Positions 18,797 to 28,524 of a stretch of DNA of 28,524 nucleotides are shown here, in pieces. Below the pieces are notes generated by a model, which was not told the DNA's origin, made no database searches, and saw nothing but the letters and a program-made list of their open reading frames with translations. Every line of letters starts with the position of its first letter. Within the stretch, counting starts at the first letter, position 1. The position numbers and the translations under genes are program-made. Source of the stretch: Nemertoderma westbladi (lineage: Eukaryota; Xenacoelomorpha; Nemertodermatida; Nemertodermatidae); NCBI GenBank assembly GCA_032718475.1, contig JAUCBJ010007463.1, forward strand, positions 32,501-61,024, written 5' to 3'.

Positions 18797-20770
18797 AGGT
18801 CTATGAAAAATTACAGCAAGGAACGCTTTTTAAGTTTGTTAGTTAATTCTGACTGAGAACCCTGTTTTAAGGCCGCTGACATTAACCTTGCGTACACTGT
18901 TTTTAAAGATATGTTTCTAAAGGCACTTAATACTGCAGCACCAATTAAAGAAATTAGTCTTAAACAACGCACTGAGCCCTGGATGACCTCGGGTATTCTT
19001 AGTAATATCAGAGAAAGAGATAACTATTTGTATAAATTTAGGAAATACCGTGTTTTAACTGATTATAATAATTACTGCAAATATAGAAACCTTGTCCAAC
19101 GGGAAATAAAAAAAGCTAAATCTGAATATTTGTACAACAAAATAAGTGAGAATAAAGAAAATCCTAAAAGTCTATGGTCTACCCTAAAATCTTTAGGTTA
19201 TAAAAACCTTAAATCTAAATCGAATATTGTTCTGCAAGATAACGGTGAGCTGATTCATGATCATACTCTAGTTAGTAATTTATTTAATAATTATTTTACT
19301 AATGTTGCCTCTAATTTAGTTAAGAAGTTACCGTTATCAAGTAATAAATATAGTATAGGGTCCGAAACTCTAAATAATTTTTATTTAGAAAAGTTACAAA
19401 ATTCAGAAAAGTTATTTTTAAAACCCGTTTCTGAGGATTTTGTTTTTCAAAATCTACTTAGCCTATCAGCCTCAAAAAGTACCGGTCTAGACCTAATACC
19501 TGCCCGTTTTCTTAAGGATGGTGCTGAAGTACTTAAAGTGCCTATTACTTTTATTATTAATTACTCTATCGTAGATAATGTAGTACTAGACGAACTGAAA
19601 TTAGCTAAGGTTGTTCCTCTGTATAAAAAGAATAGTAAAGTAGAACCCTGTAATTACAGACCTGCTAGTATCTTAAGTATTGTATTTAAAATTCTAGAAC
19701 GTTCTGTTTTTCTACAGCTGGAGGCACATCTTAGTAGGCTAAATCTGATCTATGAACTTCAGTCCGGTTTTCGTAAATCATATTCTACAGACACCTGCCT
19801 TATTAACTTAACTGATACAATTAGATGTAATAACGCAAAGGGTTTATATACTGGTATGGTAATGTTGGACCTACAAAAGGCTTTCGATACTGTAGATCAC
19901 GAAATTCTGCTTGGTAAGTTAGGCCTGATGGGTGTAGGTTCTATAGACTGGTTCAAGTCCTACCTGTCAGACAGAGGTCAAACTGTAGTCATTAGCAAAT
20001 CGCTGTCTACTGTACAAGAGATTACCTGTGGTGTACCGCAAGGTAGTATATTAGGTCCTCTGCTTTTTGTATGCTATGTAAATGATATGATAAGTAGTAT
20101 AGATCCCGATTTTAAACTCATTTTATATGCCGACGACAGTGCTCTTATTTTCTCTCATAAAGATCCTATCCATATTTTCCAAAAGTTAAGTGCAGTTCTA
20201 GAATCCTGTAATGAGTGGTTGGTTGATAATAAGCTATCCATTCACTACGGTAAGACTGAAAGTATTCTGTTTGGTTCCAAAGGAAAGTTAAAGAAGGTAA
20301 CTAAGTTTGAAGTCACTAGTAATGGACATAAGATTGAAAATAAAAAGTAAGTTAAATATTTAGGCGCCACATTGGATAACTGCTTATCAGGAGAAAGTAC
20401 AGTGAAAAATATTTTCTTGAAAGTTAACAGTAGGCTTAGGTTTCTATACAGAAATAAAAATAGTTTGAACACCGACTCCCGTAAGTTACTTTGCTCTTCT
20501 TTAATACAGTGTCACATGGACTATGCGTGCCCTTCTTGGTATGAAGGCTTAACCAAACAGCTTAAATGTAAATTACAAGTAGCTCAGAATAAAGTAGTAC
20601 GATTTATTAAAGACTACAAACCGAGAGAATGCCGCCCCAATATTAGATTAAAACAACAACATTTCCATTGGGTAAGAAAGTGGAGGAGAGCCAGCCCGTC
20701 TCTTAATTTTTTACTTTATATTACGCGATCAATTTTCACTCATCTCGTCATGAACCCAACATGTATGTAA
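18797..20770 (+). pseudogene. LINE B reverse transcriptase (CR1/L2/Rex1-like), 5'-truncated and broken
   Basis: One reading frame, interrupted twice by stops, covers the C-terminal part of a jockey-superclade LINE protein. It begins with a MKNYSKERFL segment and a [10 protein letters not shown] linker motif, then the reverse transcriptase. In the 479-codon main stretch (18911-20350) the motifs are: VVPLYKK and NYRPASIL (about 234-254), SGFRKSYST (285-293), [13 protein letters not shown] (318-330), [13 protein letters not shown] (374-386) and LYADDSAL (405-412), with both catalytic Asp motifs present. A TGA at 18854-18856 replaces an expected Trp codon. A TAA at 20348-20350 lies just before VKYLGATLD, and the same frame then continues to about 20710, where similarity fades. 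The endonuclease is missing. The clade name is by motif style only. Confidence 0.85.
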
Positions 20771-21219
20771 CCTTTTATTAAATTTGTTGGCTATGCGTTT
20801 GAGGTTGTTTGGGCGGAGTGTGGTAGGCCTACACTTTTCACACTGAAATATTTTGGTTGTGAAATGTTACAGGGCATAGCGATCTGAGATATTTCATTTA
20901 TATTTTATTATGAGAGGAAGAAGAACATACAACGTTATTTACTATGTAACAAAATAATTGTTTTCGGGTTTAACTTGGAAGCCTCCCCAAATAGTTGATA
21001 TACAATTATATTTAAAATTATTTCCATGGTCATGGTCATTCACCCGTCTTTAGTTAGAAATTTGTTTGCATGAAAGACAGTTTAGTTTAGTTTTTACTGA
21101 TTTATTATCTCTTATCTGACTGGGGTAATAATAAAGGATAGGATAAATGGAAGCAAAGTGTGACAGTAACAAATATTTCCCCGTCACCCTAGCATGTCTT
21201 AAGTATATGATATATCAAA

Positions 21220-21268
21220 GGGGGAAGTTTGGATTCACTGCATAAATGCAGTTCACCAAACTTCCCCC
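21220..21268. repeat. Strong two-part hairpin
   Basis: Outer stem GGGGGAAGTTTGG (21220-21232) pairs perfectly with CCAAACTTCCCCC (21256-21268). Inner stem ACTGCAT (21237-21243) pairs with ATGCAGT (21246-21252) around an AA loop, separated from the outer stem by a 4/3-nt internal loop. AACTTCCCCC is repeated again at about 21282. The two-nt loop suggests DNA palindrome or MITE debris rather than a microRNA precursor. Confidence 0.8.
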
Positions 21269-22124
21269 GAATGCACACTGTAACTTCCCCCTTCCCACAA
21301 ATATCCACTGTTGAATTAATTTGAAGCGATATAATAAGTACAAAATTGTGCGAGTTTTTAATTGTGTGGTCCAATTGTTATTTGATTTCTATTTATTATT
21401 TAAAGTGCATTTAATATCACACTGGTTTTTAGAATATTATACTATACAACCTTATGTTTTATTAATTTACCCAATCGAAGCCTCATACGGGCCGGTTATT
21501 TGTACGCATATCCCCTAATGCGCTCAGTAAGGTTCAAACAACATATTAATATGAAAATAAAGTATCTGCAAAGAAAAGAACCCAATACTATATAATTTGA
21601 CCTTATTAAAAAATTTGCACTTTTGCACACTTATTTGTACAAATGCACTTTAGCAGATCGTAATGGTGGCTCTTATTTAACAAACTTATGTTTATCCTCT
21701 ACCGATCTACGATGGTGTATGATCAAGTGTCAGTCGCTAAAAGTGTCAAAAATCCAATTTAATAAATCTGGATTTACGATTTTGGACCATATTCATGGAC
21801 ATTTTTAAGTCACTTTATAGACATAAAAAATTAAACAAATGTTACGATTATAGTTAGAAATCATTCCAAACTACATTTTAATCCAAAAAATAACATTCTA
21901 CGATGAATAGAACTGGAAATAACAGTGTTTGAAATATCGAAAAAATGTTCACTATTTAAGTGCATTTTGCACTAAGTGCACATAAGTCTTTTCCCAAGTT
22001 TTATCCTATTTCACACACTACAATCTATCCTCTATCCAATGAAAAAAGTTTCAGATTAAACGGCCCTGTAGAACCGAAGTTATTTATGTTTAAAAATAGT
22101 CACTCGAAAATTTCAAATTCTCTT

Positions 22125-22197
22125 GGTCACATAGTCTAGTGGTTATCAATCACGTTAATGAAACCTAAGTTCGCGGGTTCGAAATCCAATATTGACC
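22125..22197 (+). ncRNA. tRNA-like pseudogene or SINE head
   Basis: The segment is 73 nt, tRNA length. The ends pair: GGTCA at 22125 with TGACC at 22193-22197. A-box-like TAGTCTAGTGG is followed by a B box GGTTCGAAATCC (22176-22187). The anticodon and T stems pair poorly and no clear anticodon can be assigned, so it is not a credible working tRNA gene. It may be the 5' head of a SINE. Confidence 0.6.
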
Positions 22198-23838
22198 TGA
22201 CCATTCTTAATTTTTTTGCAAAAAAAATTATTTTTATTTTTTCACTAAAATCGCTCTAAATTCGGTTCTGGTGGTACCAATTCAATAAAATTGGTATATT
22301 CTTTGCCGTAATTTTTTTCTTAATCTTTTGAGAAGGGGTTATTTTTGGCCCCAAAAAAATTAAAAAAATGGGCCAAAATAACGCGATATTTTTCGACCTT
22401 TAAAATTCGTAATTTTAATTATATATGTTAAGATAAAAGATAGCGGAGTTAATTTGATACTTTTTACAGGTACTCTTGGCGCAATACGCTAAATTATAAT
22501 GGAATAGCGATTTGTTAAAAAAAAAAAATTTTCGTCCATTTTTATAAATATTATATTTCACACGATCGCCTGCCGCTCCAGTTTTATAATACCTCCGGCG
22601 CTGTGATTAACGCTGTTAGATAGATAATTTAACGCATTATAAGTCTGTGTAAACAAATCTCCCGTAAGTTAAGTAGTTTTCGAGCGAGACGATTTCCCGC
22701 GAAGCAAGTTTGAAGCGCGAAATTATAATTTTGGCCCTCATTTTTTTAATATCATCCTTGGAGCAAAACCGATAGCATATTTGAATTCCCCGTATGGATA
22801 TTGACTGTATAGAATGTACCTTAACCAACTAAAGTTAAAAATAAAAAATTATTCGATAAAAACTACTTTACAAATTCTGGCCCTTTTTGGCCCCTATTGC
22901 CGACATATTTTTTGTACCCCCATTCGATAGGAACGTAGCCCCAATGGTCTTCTACGAGTTTCATAAAAGAATTAGTGGATTCCTACCCGCGTTGTCGAAT
23001 TAAACATTTCGGAAATAAGTTTTCCAAAAAAGACGGACAAAAACGTACAAATTTACAGCCCCTTTTTCCACCCGAAATATTAATAAATATCTTACCCCCA
23101 TTCGATACGAAGGTAGTACCACTCTTCCCCTTTCCAACCGCGTTAATTTCGTCCCCGTACGATTAATATTAGCCGAGTTATAGCGGATCCCGCAAAGTAA
23201 TTTTGTCCGTTTTTTCAACTTTGACGGACATTTTCGGAAAAAAGGCGTGGTAATCTTTTTTGAAAAAAAAAACGAATTCAGTAATTAATCCCTTCTATCG
23301 TATCCCGGCGTCGGCTAAGCAATAACCTAGGGTTTTTTCGAGCCACTGTAGAGCGCCTTTCAAAAAAAATTTAAAATTGTCGAAAAAATGACGGATTTTT
23401 GTCCGCCGAAGGGTTAGATTTAATAATGTTAGAGTTGCTAATATCTTAGAATTCCGAGCCGCTCCCCTGGTGAGAAAATAAAAAAATTTGGTCTGTTCCT
23501 TCATCGAAAAGTCCCCCAGAATCCCAAGTTAACCTATATAGTTAGCGATGGCCTGCGGCTTTAGGAGCGGCCGCGGTATTCACCTCCCTCATAGCGGCCG
23601 CGGCGGTGTTGCGTCAAATGGAGAAATATTTATCCCACCTAGGCACCACCTAACTCCAGATGACTTTACTGTTAGTTATTAATTTATTAATAACTTTAGT
23701 TATTAAGTTTATTAGTTATTAGTTTATTAATTAGCTGCAAAGCTTTAGGGGTAATCCTATATGTTATGTTTGACAATACCTTTATACCGGTACATTGTTT
23801 GGTGTATTTGTTATTGTTTTTACATAATGTATAAATAA

Positions 23839-23859
23839 ATCTATCTATCTATCTATCTA
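23839..23859 (+). repeat. (ATCT)n microsatellite, likely LINE tail
   Basis: Four to five ATCT units follow ATAAATAAAT and directly abut the resumed family A sequence. CR1/L2-type LINEs often end in such short tandem repeats. Confidence 0.8.
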
Positions 23860-24883
23860 CTGTTGATGGTGACACAGAACCATTTGAAGTGTTATGGGGC
23901 CTCCTCCAGGGAGACACACTTGCACCATTCTTGTTCATAATTGTGGTTGACTATGTTCTACGCATGTCCTTAGATCATCATAATGATGATGGGGTGATGA
24001 TAACTCCACCTACTGGCTCCAGAAGTCGAGGAGGTCCTGCCAAGTACCTAACTGATCTAGACTTTGCTGATGACTTAGGAGTACTCTCAGAATCACTAGA
24101 GGGAGCCCAACGGCTCCTCAGCTCATTAGAACATGCTGCTTCTAGTGTTGGTCTTTTTATTAACTCCAGAAAGACCAAAATTTTGACAGTTAACTTTGAA
24201 AGTCCTCGGGAAGTCTCTGATCGGATGAGCATAAGCTCAAAGGATGGTATGCTTGAGCATGTGGACGACTTCTGTTACCTGGGATCATGGATCCGGAAGT
24301 CAGCTGAGGACCTTCGAATACGTAAGGGAAAGGCATGGGCAGCCTTGAATAGGCTTTCCAGGATTTGGAAGTCACCGAGAATTAATCGGAAACTTAAGGT
24401 CCGAATATTTAGAGCAGCAGTAGTTCCAATACTCCTCTATGGTAGTCCATGCTGGGCTCTAACTGCTGAGGACACCAAATCTCTGGATGGCACATTCACA
24501 AGAATGCTACGCCGGGTTCATTGTGTCAAGTACATTGCACACATCTCCAACCAGACACTATATAACATTGGAGGTGTCTCATTGGTTTCCCCAAGCTTGA
24601 CACTAGAACAAAATCGCATCCGCTTTGCAGGACATTGCTTTCGCCGTGAGGACCAGCCAGTGCATAATCTTGTACTTTGGCAGCCTCATGGAGTGATTAA
24701 GCATGGTGGACAGTCCATGACTTTCTTGAGACGCATCTTAAAGGACACTGGCCTTGAAAATGCGGATGATCTAGTAAATGTCATGTGTGATAGGGAGTTG
24801 TGGCGGCGCAATTTTGTCGACAAGCCGGCACAGCATTCTTAAAAATGCAGCTGCAATGCAGCATGCCGATCCTAGTAGTAGTA
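23856..24883 (+). mobile_element. Family A LINE copy A4, right part with TAG tail
   Basis: Resumes family A exactly where the fragment ending at 18796 stops, and runs to the normal 3' end, short 3' UTR and (TAG)n tail at about 24871-24883. Together with 18613-18796 it forms one 5'-truncated copy of about 1.2 kb. Confidence 0.88.
23865..24842 (+). pseudogene. Partial LINE reverse transcriptase (motif 4 to C-terminus), copy A4
   Basis: An uninterrupted frame of about 326 codons starts with DGDTEPFEVLWG and contains LQGDTLAP, LDFADDLG (catalytic FADD), the thumb region and the RTE-type C-terminal domain (LLYGSPCW, TRMLRR), ending KPAQHS like the other copies. It carries several private substitutions, for example LLQGD for VLQGD, KSAED for KSGED and VNVMCD for ANVMGD. 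It is cut from its own motif 3 by the B insertion, so it cannot yield a complete protein. Confidence 0.87.
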
Positions 24884-25320
24884 CCGAAATCGGTAACTTC
24901 CACATCCCCTCTCCCATATTTCTGCAATATAATCCCTATTTCCACACCATCCCTCATATCGTTCATGTGCCGTAACGTATAGAACCTATAGAACGTATAG
25001 AACCAATGGAAAATCTTAATTAGTTCATTATACGTAACATAATCCCCAACGCCCATAGGCAGGCATATACAAATATAAAATAACTATACTATATATATTA
25101 TTATACTGATGGTTTCAATATAGATAGATGTTATTGGTTGCCTCTTTGTCGGCACAATAATTATTCATGAAATATTTGTGATCAGGTGGCAGAAATTTGG
25201 CTCCTTAATGCCGGTTTTGTATAGAAGTGCAAAACCTCTGCATTTAAACCCTATCTAGCCCGGGGAGGGGATCATTTTATAAATTTTTTCGTTAAATATA
25301 ACATTCGAGAAAATTTTTGG
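24884..25320. other. Spacer, no gene seen
   Basis: AT-rich non-coding DNA between two family A copies. A small perfect inverted repeat, TACCGA/TCGGTA with an AA loop (24881-24894), overlaps the A4 tail. A CGTATAGAAC-type word repeats three times near 24976-25010. Nothing else is recognised. Confidence 0.5.
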
Positions 25321-26011
25321 TTCAGTCTCTCGCTCACGTATGTTCAGCATACTTTCATTATATGGGATTCCTGATGAAATTATTGCAGCAATCAGATCAG
25401 TATACGATGGATCGACAACATTTGTGTCTACTGTTGACGGTGACACAGAACCATTTGAAGTGTTATGGGGCGTCCTCCAGGGAGACACACTTGTACCATT
25501 CTTGTTTATAATTGTTGTTGACTATGTTCTACGCATGTCCTTAGATCATTATAATGATGATGGGGTGATGATAACTCCACTTACTGGCTTCAGAAGTCGA
25601 GGAAATCCTGCCAAGTACCTAACTGATCTAGACTTTGCTGATGACTTAGGAGTACTCTCAGAATCATTAGAGGGAGCCCAACGGCTCCTCAGCTCATTAG
25701 AACATGCTGCTTCTAGTGTTGGTCTTTTTATTAACTCCAGAAAGACCAAAATTCTGACAGTTAACTTTGAAAGTCCTCAGCAAGTCTCTGACCGGATGAG
25801 CATAAGCTCAAAGGATGGTATGCTTGAGCATATCGACGACTTCTGTTACCTAGGATCATGGATCCGAAATTCAGGTGAGGACCTTTGAATAAGGGAAGGG
25901 AAAGGCATGGGCAGCCTTGAATAGGCTTTCCAGGATTTGGAAGTCACCGAAAATTAATCGGAAACTAAAGGTCCGATTATTTAGAGCAGCAGTAGTTCCG
26001 ATATGGGAGTC
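25321..26011 (+). pseudogene. Family A LINE copy A5, truncated at both ends
   Basis: Starts inside reverse transcriptase motif 3 (SVSRSRMFSILS region, just after the catalytic Asp) and reads in frame through VLQGDT and LDFADDLG to GEDL. A CGA-to-TGA change ends the frame at 25886-25888, followed at once by a small indel (ATACGTAAGG became ATAAGGGAAGG). The match stops at GGGAGTC (26011), well short of the family 3' end, after losing about ten bases near 26000. Loss of the 3' end means a later deletion or insertion removed it. Confidence 0.87.
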
Positions 26012-26111
26012 AGGCGCGGATCCAGAGGGGGGGGGGGGGCTGAGGGGGCTATAGCCCCACCCATGAGTCATGACCAGACCAGACAATGACGTATACGATG
26101 ATCCGCTTTGA
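26012..26111. other. Junction with poly-G and palindrome, possible transposon terminus
   Basis: Contains GGCGCGGATCCAGAG, a run of 13 G (26027-26039) and the perfect 14-bp palindrome GGGGCTATAGCCCC (26045-26058). GGCGGATCCAG-like words are common at DNA-transposon ends, which might explain how A5 was cut here, but no matching second end was found. Confidence 0.35.
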
Positions 26112-26957
<846 letters not shown>

Positions 26958-26981
26958 GGCCACTCTGGTGCGAAAGCAGCC

Positions 26982-27461
26982 AATGGACCCGGGGCCCATG
27001 GACAACATGTTGTCAAGATGCCGCCAGTAAGGTTGCCAATGGACCCGGGGCCCATGGACAACATGTTGTCAAGATGCCAGTAAGGTTGCCAATGGACCCG
27101 GGGCCCGTGGACAACATGTTGTCAAGATTCCAGTATGGTTGCCAATGGACCCGGGGCCCACGGACAACATGTTGTCAAGATGCCAGTAAGGTTGCCAATG
27201 GACCCGGGGCCCATGGACAACATGTTGTCAAGATGCCAGTAAGGTTGCCAATGGACCCGGGGCCCATGGACAACATGTTGTCAAGATGCCAGTATTGTTG
27301 CCAATGGACCCGGGGCCCATGGACAACATGTTGTCAAGATTCCAGTAAAGTTGCCAATGGACCCGGGGCCCATGGAAAACATGTTGTCAAGATGCCAGTA
27401 AGGTTGCAAATGGACCCGGGGCCCATGGACAACATGTTGTCAAGATGCCAGTATGGTTGCC
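26982..27461. repeat. 53-bp minisatellite, 9 units
   Basis: Units start with AATGGACCCGGGG at 26982, 27038, 27091, 27144, 27197, 27250, 27303, 27356 and 27409. The first unit has 3 extra bases. Each unit holds the perfect 12-bp palindrome ACAACATGTTGT and overlapping CCCGGG, GGGCCC and CCATGG palindromes. The array is bounded by the AATC repeat and by the tail of LINE copy A6. The 53-bp period cycles through all three frames, giving a spurious 167-codon ORF. Confidence 0.97.
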
Positions 27462-28524
27462 TACTACTACTACTAGGATCGGCATGCTGCATTGCAGCTG
27501 CATTTTTAAGAATGCTGTGCCGGCTTGTCAACAAAATTGCACCGCCACAACTCCCTATCACCCATGACATTTGCTAGATCATCCGCATCTTTAAGGCCAG
27601 TGTCCTTTAAGATGCGTCTCAAAACAGTCATGGGCTGTCCACCATGCTTATTCACTCCATGAGGCTGCCAAAGTACAAGATTATGCACTGGCTGGTCCTC
27701 ACGGCGAAAGCAATGTCCTGCAAAGCGGAGGCGATTTTGTTCTAGTGTCAAGCTTGGGGGAACCAATGAGACACCTCCAATGTTATATAGTGTCTGGTTG
27801 GAGATGTGTGCATTGTACTTGACACAATGTACCCGGCGTAGCATTCTTGTGAATGTGCCATCCAGAGATTTGGTGTCCTCAGCAGTTAGAGCCCAGCATG
27901 GACTCCCGTAGAGGAGTACTGGAACTACTGCTGCTCTAAATAATCGGACCTTAAGTTTCCGATTAATTCTAGGTGACTTCCAAATCCTGGAAAGCCTATT
28001 CAAGGCTGCCCATGCCTTTCCCTTACGTATTCGAAGGTCCTCACCTGACTTCCGGATCCATGATCCCAGGTAACAGAAGTCGTCCACATGCTCAAGCATA
28101 CCATCCTTTGAGCTTATGCTCATCCGATCAGAGACTTGCTGAGGACTTTCAAAGTTAACTGTCAGAATTTTGGTCTTTCTGGAGTTAATAAAAAGTCCAA
28201 CACTAGAAGCAGCATGTTCTAATGAGCTGAGGAGCCGCTGGGCTCCCTCTAATGATTCTGAGAGTACTCCTAAGTCATCAGCAAAGTCTAGATCAGTTAG
28301 GTACTTGGCAGGATTTCCTCGACTTCTGGAGCCAGTAGGTGGAGTTATCATCACCCCATCATCATTATGATGATCTAAGGACATGCGTAGAACATAGTCA
28401 ACCACAATAATGAACAAGAATGGTGCAAGTGTGTCTCCTTGGAGTACGCCCCATAACACTTCAAATGGTTCTGTGTCACCGTCAACAGTAGACACAAATG
28501 TTGTCGAACCATCGTATACTGATC
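27461..28524 (-). mobile_element. Family A LINE copy A6, 3' part, runs off the window
   Basis: Minus-strand copy with a (TAG)n tail at 27461-27477 abutting the 53-bp minisatellite, a short 3' UTR, and coding sequence open to the end of the window. Its 5' end lies beyond 28524, so its full length is unknown. Confidence 0.92.
27506..28524 (-). CDS. Partial LINE reverse transcriptase, copy A6, intact C-terminus
   Basis: About 339 codons in frame from the window edge (SVYDGSTTFVSTV) through VLQGDT, LDFADDLG with the catalytic FADD, the thumb region, LLYGSPCWALT and TRMLRR to KPAQHS and a stop. No frameshift or stop is present, and the C-terminal part that copy A3 loses to a TGA is intact here (HGGQPMTVLRRILKDTG region). 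The catalytic first Asp (motif 3) and the endonuclease would lie outside the window. This could be the end of a complete element, but that cannot be decided here. Confidence 0.88.
   Translation of the reverse strand, partial: SVYDGSTTFVSTVDGDTEPFEVLWGVLQGDTLAPFLFIIVVDYVLRMSLDHHNDDGVMITPPTGSRSRGNPAKYLTDLDFADDLGVLSESLEGAQRLLSSLEHAASSVGLFINSRKTKILTVNFESPQQVSDRMSISSKDGMLEHVDDFCYLGSWIRKSGEDLRIRKGKAWAALNRLSRIWKSPRINRKLKVRLFRAAVVPVLLYGSPCWALTAEDTKSLDGTFTRMLRRVHCVKYNAHISNQTLYNIGGVSLVPPSLTLEQNRLRFAGHCFRREDQPVHNLVLWQPHGVNKHGGQPMTVLRRILKDTGLKDADDLANVMGDRELWRCNFVDKPAQHS

Larger units (their letters stand above)
20771..23838. other. AT-rich non-coding segment within the A4 split
   Basis: No coding region is supported. 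It contains a strong hairpin (21220-21268), a tRNA-like sequence (22125-22197) and weak internal repetition: TACCCCCATTCGATA occurs near 22915 and again near 23094 within broader ~180-bp similarity. A GC-rich patch with two GCGGCCGCGG words lies near 23566-23603. From about 23640 on, TTATT-rich DNA leads to the (ATCT)n tail and may be the 3' end of LINE B. Confidence 0.5.
18797..23855 (+). mobile_element. LINE family B insertion splitting A4 (outer limits inferred)
   Basis: Left edge: the family A match ends at TCTACAGTT (18788-18796). Right edge: family A resumes at TCTACTGTT (23856-23864), preceded by an ATAAATAAAT and (ATCT)n stretch that looks like a LINE 3' tail. The near-identical 9-bp words are a plausible target-site duplication with one later change. 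LINE B coding sequence fills 18797-20770. The AT-rich 3 kb after that is longer than a normal 3' UTR and probably contains a further insertion. Confidence 0.6.

Noticed and set aside
22125-22197. Functional tRNA gene
   Set aside because: A and B boxes and acceptor ends are present, but the anticodon and T stems do not pair and no anticodon is clear.
26982-27461. p53- or steroid-receptor-type binding sites in the 53-bp unit
   Set aside because: The ACAACATGTTGT palindrome only partly fits those consensus sequences; the match is too weak to claim.
27074-27577. 167-codon ORF over the 53-bp minisatellite
   Set aside because: Artefact of the repeat plus antisense LINE 3' end.

Overview
This is repeat-dominated eukaryotic DNA, most likely from an invertebrate metazoan. 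It has AT-rich spacers, many satellite arrays, non-LTR retrotransposons of several lineages, tRNA-like sequences and candidate LTR and DNA-transposon-like insertions. No conventional host gene is recognisable. Every convincing coding region belongs to a retrotransposon.

The main family, called A here, is an RTE-like LINE with an AP-type endonuclease and a reverse transcriptase in one ORF. Its 3' end is a short TAG-trinucleotide tail. Six copies are present: A1 (521-1540, +); A2 (9786-9751 plus 5984-5021, -, split); A3 (9750-5985, -, essentially full length, one late stop codon); A4 (18613-18796 plus 23856-24883, +, split); A5 (25321-26011, +); and A6 (28524-27461, -, running off the window). 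A second LINE, B (from 18797, CR1/L2/Rex1-like), splits A4. A third, C (26112-26812, RTE-like), is internally deleted and ends in an AATC microsatellite.

Layout: 1-1540 holds unique DNA and A1. At 1625-2442 is a 13-bp minisatellite, followed by AT-rich spacer with a 27-bp x5 array. From 4677 to 18345 lies what looks like one 24-bp satellite field. It is broken by the A2/A3 nest (5021-9786), a HINE/MITE-like element built around 315-bp repeats (10762-12668), a 2.26-kb segment with a tRNA-like sequence and a heat-shock-type promoter (12755-15012), and a solo LTR (17422-17987). From 18613 to 24883 is A4 split by B and AT-rich DNA. From 25321 come A5, C, an AATC microsatellite, a 53-bp minisatellite and A6.

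The nesting gives a relative history. The 24-bp satellite is oldest, A2 entered it, and A3 then entered A2 with a 7-bp target duplication. The solo LTR entered the satellite with a 5-bp duplication, and B entered A4. The most speculative but interesting candidate is a promoter at 13098-13235 with three CCAAT boxes, a six-pentamer heat-shock element and a TATA box. It points into 1.8 kb of non-coding DNA with good splice signals and then into 2.4 kb of 24-bp repeats, each carrying a Pumilio-type UGUANAUA motif. This arrangement resembles Drosophila hsr-omega.
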